From: JAGNXB01 sp964471595
Lineage (GTDB): Bacteria > Bacteroidota > Bacteroidia > Chitinophagales > Saprospiraceae
Direction of reading: 5' to 3'
Assembly (NCBI GenBank): GCA_964471595.1
Contig: CAYYGN010000001.1
Span: 62,001-126,000 of the forward strand
Length of the DNA: 64,000 nucleotides
The notes under the pieces were generated by a model. It did not search any database. It saw nothing but the letters and a program-made list of their open reading frames with translations, and was not told where the DNA came from. Positions 23,462-31,663 of the stretch are shown in pieces. The stretch's first letter is position 1. Each line of letters opens with the position of its first letter. The translations under genes were made by a program, and so were the position numbers.

Positions 23462-24859
23462 ATGCAATTCGATCTCATCGTCATCGGTAGTGGCCCCGGA
23501 GGGTACGTAGCCGCCATCCGCGCATCCCAACTGGGAATGAATGTCGCCGTTGTGGAACGGGAATCTCTGGGCGGCATCTGTCTCAACTGGGGATGTATCC
23601 CCACCAAAGCCCTGTTGAAAAGCGCCCAGGTCTTTGAATATATCCGACATGCCAAGGATTACGGGATCGAGGTAAAGGAGGCCAAGGCTGATTTTGGCAA
23701 GATGATCCAGCGGTCAAGAGGCGTTGCGGATGGAATGAGTAAAGGCATTCAGTTCCTTTTCCGCAAAAACAAGATCACCCTGATCTCCGGTTCGGGACGC
23801 CTCGTCAAAGGCAAAAAAGTGGAGGTTACCGATGCCGAGGGTAAAAAGACCACCTACGAGGCGCCTCACATCATCCTTGCTACCGGTGGCCGCGCCAAGG
23901 AATTGCCCAATCTGAAGATCGATGGCAAAAAGATTATCGAATACCGCAAGGCCATGAGCCTTTCCGAACAACCGGCCCGCATGGTCGTGGTGGGCGCCGG
24001 AGCCATCGGCGTGGAATTTGCCTACTTCTATCACGGTATAGGCTCGGAAGTGACGGTGGTGGAATTCCTGGAACAGGGATTGGTGCCCCGCGAGGATGCT
24101 GACATATCCAAGGAACTCACCCGCGTTTTTACCAAGAAGGGGATCCAGGTGATGGCCAACAGTTCAGTGGAAAAAGTAGATACCGGCGGCAAAGGATGCA
24201 AAGTGACCGTAAAAAACCGCAAGGACGGCAGTACCACGATTTTGGAATGCGACGTGGTCCTTTCTGCGGCAGGAGTCACTCCCAACACGGAAAACCTTGG
24301 CCTCGAGGACCTTGGCATCAAGACCGACCGCGGATTGGTATCGGTTGATGAATTTTACAATACGAATGTACCTGGTATTTACGCGATCGGGGATATCATT
24401 CCAGGGCCTGCCCTGGCCCATGTGGCCAGTGCGGAAGGGATCATTTGCGTGGAAAAAATCGCCGGTCACCACCCTACTCCGCTGGATTACAACAACATCC
24501 CTTCCTGTACTTATTGCCATCCGGAAATTGCCAGTGTCGGATATACCGAAGCGGCCGCCCGGGAAGCGGGTTACGAAGTGAAAATAGGAAAATTTCCTTT
24601 CAGCGCCTCGGGGAAAGCCAGCGCTGCCGGTGCCAAAGAAGGATTTGTCAAGGTGATTTTCGACGCCAAATACGGCGAATTTCTGGGCGCCCATTTGATC
24701 GGCATGAATGTCACGGAAATGATCGCGGAAGTGGTTGCCGCAAGAAAGCTGGAAACCACCGGACATGAAATCATCAAAACCGTCCATCCGCATCCCACCA
24801 TGAGCGAAGCCATCATGGAGGCCGCCGCCGCCGCCTACGGAGAAGTCATTCATATTTGA
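23462..24859 (+). CDS. lpdA: Dihydrolipoyl dehydrogenase (E3)
   Basis: A 465-residue flavoprotein that reoxidises dihydrolipoamide with NAD in the pyruvate and 2-oxoglutarate dehydrogenase complexes and the glycine cleavage system. The FAD site is DLIVIGSGPGGYVAAIRASQ, the redox disulfide is GGICLNWGCIPTKALLK, the NAD site is MVVVGAGAIGVEFAYFYHG, and the C-terminal active-site pair is in HPHPTMSEAIMEA. Length and motifs are normal. Its E1/E2 partners are not in the window, and it has its own promoter, so it is probably a stand-alone E3 shared by several complexes. Confidence 0.97.
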   Translation: MQFDLIVIGSGPGGYVAAIRASQLGMNVAVVERESLGGICLNWGCIPTKALLKSAQVFEYIRHAKDYGIEVKEAKADFGKMIQRSRGVADGMSKGIQFLFRKNKITLISGSGRLVKGKKVEVTDAEGKKTTYEAPHIILATGGRAKELPNLKIDGKKIIEYRKAMSLSEQPARMVVVGAGAIGVEFAYFYHGIGSEVTVVEFLEQGLVPREDADISKELTRVFTKKGIQVMANSSVEKVDTGGKGCKVTVKNRKDGSTTILECDVVLSAAGVTPNTENLGLEDLGIKTDRGLVSVDEFYNTNVPGIYAIGDIIPGPALAHVASAEGIICVEKIAGHHPTPLDYNNIPSCTYCHPEIASVGYTEAAAREAGYEVKIGKFPFSASGKASAAGAKEGFVKVIFDAKYGEFLGAHLIGMNVTEMIAEVVAARKLETTGHEIIKTVHPHPTMSEAIMEAAAAAYGEVIHI

Positions 24860-24910
24860 TGTCCCGCTTTTGACGGGCACTGACAAAATGACATAACGCC
24901 GGATTTCCCT

Positions 24911-24918
24911 TACCTTTG
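24911..24918 (+). promoter_or_regulatory. -7 element TACCTTTG for the miaB operon
   Basis: An exact TAnnTTTG match, 21 nt before the miaB ATG. It overlaps a TTG that would otherwise look like a start codon, which supports the later ATG. Confidence 0.6.
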
Positions 24919-24939
24919 CGGAAAATTAGGGAGATTCAC

Positions 24940-26364
24940 ATGGCAGATCTTCAACGGGAAGAAGGATCGACCCTGCTGCAAGCCGAGAGGCAGGGAGAGG
25001 CGTATTTCGCCGAATCGATCAATCCGGAATCCGTGAAGGGCCGGTTTTACATCGAGAGTTACGGCTGCCAGATGAATTTCAGCGACAGTGAAATTGTCGC
25101 TTCCATCCTTCATGAAGCCAACTATCAATCTACCCGGGAAGAAGAGGAAGCCGACCTTATCCTGCTGAACACCTGCTCCATTCGCGAAAAAGCAGAAGAA
25201 ACCATTCGCCGGAGACTCCGGCAGTTCCAGGCGCTGAAAGCCCAAAAGCCGCACCTCCAGGTAGGCATCCTCGGCTGCATGGCGGAACGGTTGAAAACCC
25301 GACTCCTGGAAGAAGAACGGCTCGTTGATCTTGTTGCTGGCCCGGATGCCTACCGCGATCTTCCCCGGCTCTTGGGTCTGGTGGACGAAGGAGAGAAAGG
25401 GATCAATGTTTTCCTCTCCCGGGAAGAGACTTATGCGGATATTTCTCCGCTCAGGTTGGACGCAAATGGCGTGACGGCCTTCATCTCCATCATGCGGGGG
25501 TGTGACAACATGTGTTCTTTTTGTGTGGTGCCCTTTACCCGTGGCAGGGAGCGCAGCAGGGATCCCTACACCATACTGGCGGAAGCCGCTGATCTGTACC
25601 AAAGGGGATTTCGGGAAGTCACCCTGCTGGGCCAAAACGTGGATTCCTATGCATGGGTGCATCCTGAACATACGGAAACCGTCCATTTTGCGGGTTTGTT
25701 GGAACGGGTAGCCCTCATTGCCCCGGATTTGCGCGTCCGGTTCTCGACCTCCCACCCCAAGGACATCACCGATGAAGTCCTCCATACCATGGCTGCCCAT
25801 CCCAATATCTGCCGGTATATCCATTTGCCCGTCCAGTCGGGCAATTCAGAGGTCCTGGAAAGGATGAACCGGACCTATGACAGCGAATGGTACAAAGAGC
25901 GGTTGGAAGCCATTCGGCGGATACTTCCGGAATGTGCCATTTCCTCGGACATCATCACCGGTTTTTGCGGTGAAACGGAAGAAGCGCATCACGACACTTT
26001 GGAGATGATGCAATTCGCCCGTTATTCCATGTCTTACATGTTTGCCTACTCGGAGCGTCCCGGTACTCTTGCCGCACGGAAATACAAGGATGATGTACCA
26101 GAGGAGACTAAAAAGCGCCGGCTCAATGAAGTCATCAGGCTGCAAAACCAACTTTCTTTTGCCCACAACCAGGCGGATATCGGTAAGGTATTCGAAGTGC
26201 TGATCGAAGGGGATTCCAAGCGTGACAGTAATTCCTTCAAGGGCAGGAATACGCAGAACAAAATGATCGTTTTCCCCAAATTGGATGGATTCAGACCCGG
26301 GAATTACGTCTCGGTTCGGGTGGAATCGGCCACTTCAGCGACCTTGAAAGGGGTCATCATCTGA
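24940..26364 (+). CDS. miaB: tRNA-2-methylthio-N6-dimethylallyladenosine synthase MiaB
   Basis: A 474-residue radical-SAM methylthiotransferase that adds a 2-methylthio group to i6A37 of tRNAs reading UNN codons. The N-terminal UPF0004 domain has its three cluster cysteines (YGCQMNFSDSEIV, LNTCSIREKAEE, GILGCMAERL). The radical-SAM CX3CX2C is RGCDNMCSFCVVPFTRGRER, and a TRAM domain closes the protein (FEVLIEGDSKRDS to about residue 470). The upstream TTG would lie within the -7 promoter box, so the ATG is preferred. It begins a Bacteroidota-style run with a sigma-54 regulator, lptE and secG. Confidence 0.97.
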   Translation: MADLQREEGSTLLQAERQGEAYFAESINPESVKGRFYIESYGCQMNFSDSEIVASILHEANYQSTREEEEADLILLNTCSIREKAEETIRRRLRQFQALKAQKPHLQVGILGCMAERLKTRLLEEERLVDLVAGPDAYRDLPRLLGLVDEGEKGINVFLSREETYADISPLRLDANGVTAFISIMRGCDNMCSFCVVPFTRGRERSRDPYTILAEAADLYQRGFREVTLLGQNVDSYAWVHPEHTETVHFAGLLERVALIAPDLRVRFSTSHPKDITDEVLHTMAAHPNICRYIHLPVQSGNSEVLERMNRTYDSEWYKERLEAIRRILPECAISSDIITGFCGETEEAHHDTLEMMQFARYSMSYMFAYSERPGTLAARKYKDDVPEETKKRRLNEVIRLQNQLSFAHNQADIGKVFEVLIEGDSKRDSNSFKGRNTQNKMIVFPKLDGFRPGNYVSVRVESATSATLKGVII

Positions 26365-26372
26365 ACGAGACC

Positions 26373-27650
26373 ATGCGAGATACGCAATCCATCAAGCAGC
26401 GTTTTGGCATCATCACCCAGTCGGCTCAACTAGAGCAGGCATTGGAAACAGCCATGCGGGTAGCCCCCACTGATCTCACCGTACTCATCACCGGTGAATC
26501 CGGGGTTGGCAAAGAAGTATTTTCCAAAGTCATCCATTCGCTCAGTCCCCGCAAACACAACCCTTTCATCGCCATCAACTGCGGCGCCATCCCAGAAGGC
26601 ACGATCAATTCAGAGCTTTTCGGCCACGAGAAAGGCGCTTTTACCGGGGCTACAGGTGAGCGCAAGGGATACTTCGAAACGGTTAATGGCGGCACCATAT
26701 TCCTGGATGAAATTGGTGAAATGCCCCTGGACACCCAGGCCTTCCTGCTCCGAATCCTGGAAAGCGGAGAGTTTCTCCGGGTTGGATCCAGTCAGGTCCA
26801 AAAGACGGACGTGCGCGTAGTAGCCGCCACCAATGTTGACCTGCGCGACCGGATTGACAAGGGTAAATTCCGGGATGACCTCTATTACCGTCTGAACACT
26901 GTCCCGCTTCGCATCCCTCCCCTTCGGGAAAGGAGAGACGATATTTACATGCTTTTCCGCAAATTCAGTTCCGACATTGCGGAGAAATACCGTTCTCCTG
27001 TCATCCAGCTCTCCGACGAGGCACGTCAACTCCTGGAACAATATGCCTGGCCGGGCAATGTACGCGAGCTGAAAAATGCGGCAGAACAGCTGGCCGTGCT
27101 GGCCGACCAGAAATTGGTGACCCTGCCTCTCCTCCAGCAGTTGCTGCCACACCTGTTTGAGCGGCGGCTCCCCGCATTGTCCCGTCAGGAACAGGATCAG
27201 GTCCCCTTCCAGGAAAGAGAGATCCTGTACAAGCTACTCTTCGATATGAAGAATGACTTGACGGACTTGAAGAAGCTGGTATTCGAGTTGATCCATACCA
27301 ATGATCTCAGGATATCGGACACACGCCCCTACATCGCCCTCCAGACACCTGGATCGAACCTGGAGACCGGTCATTCGGTCAAATCAGGCCCGCCTTCCGT
27401 CAGCCATCATCCATTCATGGGCCAGGAGGTTTCGCCATCGCTTCAACCGGTCATTGTTAATCCCGCTGACCGGGAGGACGATGAAGAAATGGAAGTTCTG
27501 GAGGACAATCTCCGCATTGAGGGCATGGAAAAGGAACTGATCCGGAGAGCCCTGCAAAAACACCGGGGACGACGCAAGGATGCCGCAGAGGAACTGGGCA
27601 TTTCCGAGCGGACCCTCTACCGGAAACTCAAACAATATGACCTTGTCTGA
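26373..27650 (+). CDS. Sigma-54 interacting transcriptional regulator without receiver domain
   Basis: A 425-residue bacterial enhancer-binding protein. There is no receiver or GAF domain: the AAA+ domain starts within about 25 residues. It has Walker A GESGVGKEVFSK, the sigma-54 contact loop GAFTGATGERKGYFE, Walker B GGTIFLDEIGE and sensor region ATNVDLRD. After the AAA+ lid comes a 100-residue low-complexity linker (residues about 290-370, Ser/Pro-rich), then a Fis-type helix-turn-helix (KDAAEELGISERTLYRKLKQ). Activity may be set by amount or by the linker rather than by phosphorylation. The gene lies 8 nt after miaB and overlaps lptE; its targets could include this envelope-biogenesis operon, but no -24/-12 promoter was recognised here. 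Confidence 0.93.
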   Translation: MRDTQSIKQRFGIITQSAQLEQALETAMRVAPTDLTVLITGESGVGKEVFSKVIHSLSPRKHNPFIAINCGAIPEGTINSELFGHEKGAFTGATGERKGYFETVNGGTIFLDEIGEMPLDTQAFLLRILESGEFLRVGSSQVQKTDVRVVAATNVDLRDRIDKGKFRDDLYYRLNTVPLRIPPLRERRDDIYMLFRKFSSDIAEKYRSPVIQLSDEARQLLEQYAWPGNVRELKNAAEQLAVLADQKLVTLPLLQQLLPHLFERRLPALSRQEQDQVPFQEREILYKLLFDMKNDLTDLKKLVFELIHTNDLRISDTRPYIALQTPGSNLETGHSVKSGPPSVSHHPFMGQEVSPSLQPVIVNPADREDDEEMEVLEDNLRIEGMEKELIRRALQKHRGRRKDAAEELGISERTLYRKLKQYDLV

Positions 27651-28167
27651 ACGGCTTGGACCATCCGGTTGGCCACCAGCCATGTGGCTGATGTGCCTGT
27701 TCTTTGGCTTGGGCCAATGGCAGTGCTACACCTTCAGGGGAATATCCATCCCTGAAGGCGCCAGCACTTTTTTTGTCCACAACTTTGAAGACCTGTCGGA
27801 TCTACAGTTGCCGAATTACAATATCACTTTTACCGAAGCGCTGAAGGACAAAGTGCGCAACGAATCCCGGCTGAAATGGAGGGAATCCGATCCGGATATC
27901 GAATTCAGCGGGCGAATCATCGGGTTTACCGTATCTGCGGTGGCCCCGGAGGCCGGCGCGGTGACCGCCTTCAACAGGTTGGAGGTAACCGTTGAAGTCA
28001 CCTATGTCAATCATCTGGATCCCAAAGCAAACTGGACCAAGAGATTTTCCCAGTTTGACAACTTCGACGCGCAAAGAAACCTATTGGAAGCCCAGACTGA
28101 CATATTGCCCGGTATCAACCAACTCCTGACGGAATACATTTTCAACGCGGCATTTACGGATTGGTAA
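27637..28167 (+). CDS. lptE: LptE-like LPS-assembly protein
   Basis: A protein of about 176 residues of the Bacteroidota LptE family, the plug partner of LptD in LPS export. The characteristic core is CYTFRGISIPEGASTFFVHN, then FTEALKDKVRNESRLKW, DIEFSGRIIGFTV and a C-terminal DILPGINQLLTEYIFNAAF. The N-terminus is hydrophobic (MWLMCLFFGLGQ), but the residues before the likely lipidated cysteine read GQWQC, not a textbook lipobox. The ATG at 27637 overlaps the end of the regulator gene by 14 nt; an ATG 15 codons later would give a shorter signal sequence. Position after the sigma-54 regulator and before secG is typical for the phylum. Confidence 0.85.
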   Translation: MTLSERLGPSGWPPAMWLMCLFFGLGQWQCYTFRGISIPEGASTFFVHNFEDLSDLQLPNYNITFTEALKDKVRNESRLKWRESDPDIEFSGRIIGFTVSAVAPEAGAVTAFNRLEVTVEVTYVNHLDPKANWTKRFSQFDNFDAQRNLLEAQTDILPGINQLLTEYIFNAAFTDW

Positions 28168-28226
28168 CGGTCGCCGGAACCTACCCGAGTGGGAAGGAAT
28201 TGTATCTTAGCGACTCCGGACCGATC

Positions 28227-29180
28227 ATGGACAAGTCGTGGTTTCATCAATGCCTGACCGGCATCCTTTCTTTATCCGTCATCTCGAAGAAGGATGTGGA
28301 CGGCTTTTTGGTCCGGCACCCTTACCAGGCCAATATGAGGCTCATACAGGGGGTTCTGGGCAATAACCATCCTCGTCCCGACCACTACGCAGAACCGGCG
28401 TTTTACCTCCCTGACCGCAAGGCACTATTCCGCGGACTCGATACCTCCATGCCGGCGGAGGCAATCCGGAAGTCGGCACTACAGGTTGTCCCTCCTTCTT
28501 CGGTGGAAGACCAGACCTCAGCGCGAAAACCAGGCACCCTGCCCCTTCCCGTGTATGCCCCTCCGGCCGTTGATACGGAGGAAATGGAACCGGACAATGA
28601 GGATGCCTCCCTGGATGACCTTGAAGCCATCCTGCTGGCTCGATGGGAGGAGGAAGATAGCAGTACGTCTTCCGCCTCTTCCGGAGGCCCCCCGGAGCAT
28701 GCGGGATTTGAGGCACCCGGCTTAAACCGCAAGCCTGTCATGGAACGTTTTGACATGGCGCTCCGGAAAGAAGGAGACCCTCCGGAACAAGAGCCGGCTC
28801 AGCAGGATTTCGTGGACTGGCTGCAGACCTTGCAGTCTCCTTCCACATCTTCGTTGTTCACCAACGATACGCCCGAATTAGATATCCGGGGTGCTGCCCA
28901 TTCAAAATCGTCCCGACCGGATGCCGATGGTCCCGGCAAGAGGGGGAAAGAGGGGAAGGAAAGCAAAAAGAAGAAGAAGAAGAAAGAAGCGCGCAAGCTT
29001 GCCAGGAAGAGCCTTCGCCCCAGCCAGGAAATTGCCTCGGAGACCCTGGCAGCCCTCCTGGCCCGGCAGGGGCATACAGATCAGGCCATCCTCATGTATG
29101 AAAGGCTGTCCTTGTTGCATCCGGAAAAAAAAGCTATCTTTGCGGGCCAAATTGCCAAGCTTAAAAGAAAAGATCCATGA
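28227..29180 (+). CDS. Hypothetical protein with lysine-rich linker and C-terminal TPR-like helix pair
   Basis: A 317-residue cytosolic-looking protein. The N-terminus (MDKSWFHQCLTGILSLSVIS) has no clear signal cleavage site. Residues about 95-260 are low-complexity: Pro/Glu-rich, then Ser/Asp-rich, then a strikingly basic run with seven consecutive lysines. The last 60 residues (ETLAALLARQGHTDQAILMY, then ERLSLLHPEKKAIFAGQIAK) look like one TPR-type helical hairpin. Similar proteins occur between lptE and secG in Bacteroidota, but no function is known to me. I chose the ATG downstream of a TATCTTAG element at 28203-28210; an earlier start would overlap lptE. It overlaps secG as ATGA. Confidence 0.7.
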   Translation: MDKSWFHQCLTGILSLSVISKKDVDGFLVRHPYQANMRLIQGVLGNNHPRPDHYAEPAFYLPDRKALFRGLDTSMPAEAIRKSALQVVPPSSVEDQTSARKPGTLPLPVYAPPAVDTEEMEPDNEDASLDDLEAILLARWEEEDSSTSSASSGGPPEHAGFEAPGLNRKPVMERFDMALRKEGDPPEQEPAQQDFVDWLQTLQSPSTSSLFTNDTPELDIRGAAHSKSSRPDADGPGKRGKEGKESKKKKKKKEARKLARKSLRPSQEIASETLAALLARQGHTDQAILMYERLSLLHPEKKAIFAGQIAKLKRKDP

Positions 29181-29434
29181 TCAACCTGCTCACGATCCTG
29201 ATCGTTTTGGTCTGTCTGCTCCTTATCGGAGCCATTCTGATTCAAAACCCCAAAGGGGGAGGTGTGGACTCCACATTCGGAGGGGCGGCCACCAACCAGA
29301 TGCTGGGAGCTGCCCGCTCGGCAGATTTTATCGAGAAAGCCACCTGGTACCTGGCTGCAGCCCTTTTGGTGCTCTGCATCATCACCTCGTTGGTGGTAGG
29401 CGGTGGAGCAGAAACTGAAGTGATCACGCAATAA
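29177..29434 (+). CDS. secG: Preprotein translocase subunit SecG
   Basis: An 85-residue two-helix membrane protein of the SecYEG channel. Helix 1 (LLTILIVLVCLLLIGAILIQ) is followed by the conserved NPKGGGVDSTFGG loop and helix 2 (ATWYLAAALLVLCIITSLVV). Length and loop are normal for the family. Its start overlaps the upstream gene by four bases, and an internal TATCTTTG at 29135-29142 could drive it separately. A strong terminator follows. Confidence 0.95.
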   Translation: MINLLTILIVLVCLLLIGAILIQNPKGGGVDSTFGGAATNQMLGAARSADFIEKATWYLAAALLVLCIITSLVVGGGAETEVITQ

Positions 29435-29457
29435 CCCGGTTTTTCTCCGGGGTGGGA

Positions 29458-29487
29458 AAGCCTGACAGGATGACTGTCAGGCTTTTT
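29458..29487 (+). terminator. Intrinsic terminator of the miaB-secG operon
   Basis: AAGCCTGACAG, loop GATGA, CTGTCAGGCTT is a perfect 11-bp stem running into TTTTTG and TTTTT. It ends the run from miaB to secG and separates it from groES. Confidence 0.92.
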
Positions 29488-29624
29488 GTTTTTCGGACAG
29501 AATCAGCCTGGGGTGCAGCAGATGACAGGAATATCTGCAATAATGGCAGCCCTTTCCGGTTGGCATATTGTGTGATGAGCAGGGGAAGCAAACACTCATT
29601 CTTTAACCAAAATAAGCAAGACGC

Positions 29625-29888
29625 ATGAAACCGATTAATGACAGAGTTGTCGTTAAGCCCGCTCCCGCCGATGAGAAGACGAAGGGAGGAATCATCATTC
29701 CCGACACGGCCAAGGAAAAGCCGCAACGTGGAGAGGTGGTGGCTGTTGGCCCCGGCAAAGATGGCAACCTGATGACCGTACAGGTAGGGGATATCGTCCT
29801 GTACGGAAAATATGCCGGCCAGGAGCTGCAATATGAAGGACATGACTATCTGATCATGCGGGAAGACGACATTCTGGTGATCCTGTGA
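29625..29888 (+). CDS. groES: Co-chaperonin GroES
   Basis: An 87-residue Hsp10 that caps the GroEL cavity. Motifs are IKPINDRVVVKPAPADEKTK-like N-terminus, the mobile loop GGIIIPDTAKEKPQRGEVVA, GPGKDG and GDIVLYGKYAGQELQYEG, ending EDDILVIL. It is followed 42 nt later by groEL, the usual arrangement. The 137-nt upstream region has no CIRCE inverted repeat (HrcA control is not indicated) and no clear TAnnTTTG box, so how it is heat-regulated is not visible. Confidence 0.98.
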   Translation: MKPINDRVVVKPAPADEKTKGGIIIPDTAKEKPQRGEVVAVGPGKDGNLMTVQVGDIVLYGKYAGQELQYEGHDYLIMREDDILVIL

Positions 29889-29930
29889 ATGATCCATTCA
29901 AACCAATTAACAAACGCAAACTAACCCATT

Positions 29931-31562
29931 ATGGCAAAGCAAATCACTTTCGATACGGATGCCCGTGAAAAACTGAAGGCGGGTATTGACGCTCTTTCCA
30001 ATGCCGTAAAAGTCACCCTCGGCCCCAAAGGCCGCAATGTGGTGGTCCAGAAAAGTTTCGGTGCCCCGCAGATCACCAAGGATGGTGTTTCGGTCGCCAA
30101 GGAGATCGAACTGGCGGACCCCATTGAAAACATGGGGGCACAAATGGTCAAAGAGGTCGCTTCAAAAACGGCGGATGCCGCCGGTGATGGTACCACGACC
30201 GCCACAGTGCTGGCCCAAGCCATGGTAACGGCCGGCCTTAAAAGTGTCGCTGCAGGTGCCAATCCCATGGATCTGAAGCGCGGTATTGACAAAGCCGTCA
30301 AGGCCGTTGTCCAACACCTCAAATCCAACAGCGAAGTCATCGGCTCCGATCTGAAGAAGATCCAGCAGGTGGCTGCCATTTCTGCCAATAACGATGAGGA
30401 GATCGGAACTCTGATCGCCGACGCCATGAAGCGTGTTTCAAAAGACGGAGTCATAACGGTCGAAGAAGCCAAAGGCACGGAAACCTACGTCGAGGAAGTC
30501 ATGGGCATGCAATTCGACCGCGGCTACCTCTCTCCTTACTTCGTCACGAATGCGGAGAACATGACAGCTGAGTATGACAATCCCCTCATCCTGATCCACG
30601 ACAAGAAGATCAGCAACATGCAGGACATTCTGCCCATCCTGGAGAAAGTCGTACAATCAGGACGTCCGCTGCTGATCATTGCCGAGGACATCGACAGTCA
30701 GGCTTTGGGGGTTCTGGTCGTCAACCGCCTTCGGGGAGGCCTGAAAATCGTTGCTGTCAAGGCCCCTGGCTTCGGTGACCGTCGCAAAGCCATGTTGGAA
30801 GACATCGCCATCCTCACCGGTGGTACGGTCATCTCCGAGGAGCAGGGCTACAAACTCGATAATACTGAGCTACAACACTTGGGATCTGCTGAAAAGATCA
30901 CCGTTGACAAGGATAATACCACCATCGTGAACGGTCGGGGTGATGAGTCCATGATCAAAGCGCGCATCAACCAGATCAAGCAGCAAATCGAAGTGACCAC
31001 TTCCGACTACGATCGCGAAAAACTGCAGGAACGCCTGGCCAAACTGGCTGGCGGGGTTGCCGTGCTCTACGTCGGGGCCACGACCGAAGTGGAAATGAAA
31101 GAGAAGAAAGATCGCGTAGATGATGCCCTGCATGCCACGAGGGCTGCCGTTGAGGAAGGTATTGTGGTAGGCGGCGGGGTTGCCCTGATTCGTGCCATGG
31201 ATGCCCTCAACGACGTCAAGACCGAGAATGAGGACGAAAAGACCGGCGTTTCCATCGTCAAAAAAGCGCTTGAGGCACCGGTGCGTATCATTGCCGAGAA
31301 TGCCGGGATCGAAGGCTCCGTAGTGTTGATGAACATCATGTCCAAAAAAGGGGATTATGGCTTCAATGCCCGCACGGAGCAATATGAGGATCTCAAGAAA
31401 GCCGGTGTGATCGACCCCCTCAAAGTGACGCGCATTGCCCTCGAGAACGCAGGTTCCATTTCAGGAATGGTGCTGATCACCGAATGCGTGATCAATGATA
31501 TTCCCGAGCCCAAGGAGCCGGCCCACGGAATGCCCGGCAATGGGATGGGCGGCATGATGTAA
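29931..31562 (+). CDS. groEL: Chaperonin GroEL
   Basis: A 543-residue Hsp60. It has the nucleotide-binding VTLGPKGRNVVV and DGTTTATVLAQAMV, apical-domain and hinge segments, the signature AATEVEMKEKKDR-like ATTEVEMKEKKDRVDDAL, and the C-terminal GNGMGGMM tail that lines the chamber. Length is normal. It forms the double-ring folding machine with GroES. It is co-transcribed with groES and followed by a strong terminator. Confidence 0.99.
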   Translation: MAKQITFDTDAREKLKAGIDALSNAVKVTLGPKGRNVVVQKSFGAPQITKDGVSVAKEIELADPIENMGAQMVKEVASKTADAAGDGTTTATVLAQAMVTAGLKSVAAGANPMDLKRGIDKAVKAVVQHLKSNSEVIGSDLKKIQQVAAISANNDEEIGTLIADAMKRVSKDGVITVEEAKGTETYVEEVMGMQFDRGYLSPYFVTNAENMTAEYDNPLILIHDKKISNMQDILPILEKVVQSGRPLLIIAEDIDSQALGVLVVNRLRGGLKIVAVKAPGFGDRRKAMLEDIAILTGGTVISEEQGYKLDNTELQHLGSAEKITVDKDNTTIVNGRGDESMIKARINQIKQQIEVTTSDYDREKLQERLAKLAGGVAVLYVGATTEVEMKEKKDRVDDALHATRAAVEEGIVVGGGVALIRAMDALNDVKTENEDEKTGVSIVKKALEAPVRIIAENAGIEGSVVLMNIMSKKGDYGFNARTEQYEDLKKAGVIDPLKVTRIALENAGSISGMVLITECVINDIPEPKEPAHGMPGNGMGGMM

Positions 31563-31584
31563 TCCACGTATTCATCAAGGATCG

Positions 31585-31614
31585 AGCCCTCCGCCATCGC
31601 GGAGGGCTTTTTTT
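31585..31614 (+). terminator. Intrinsic terminator of groESL
   Basis: AGCCCTCCGC, loop CATC, GCGGAGGGCT is a perfect ten-base-pair stem followed by seven Ts. It isolates groESL from purB. Confidence 0.93.
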
Positions 31615-31636
31615 ATGCCCCCTGTCCCGGTATGCG

Positions 31637-31644
31637 TACCTTTG
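31637..31644 (+). promoter_or_regulatory. -7 element TACCTTTG for purB
   Basis: An exact TAnnTTTG match between the groESL terminator and purB, giving a leader of about 19 nt before the purB ATG. No TTTG -33 is seen; TTTT in the terminator tail lies at about the right distance. Confidence 0.6.
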
Positions 31645-31663
31645 AGGGCTCCAAAACCTTCCT

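Noticed and set aside
29489..29624. CIRCE/HrcA operator before groES
   Set aside because: No TTAGCACTC-N9-GAGTGCTAA or close variant is present.
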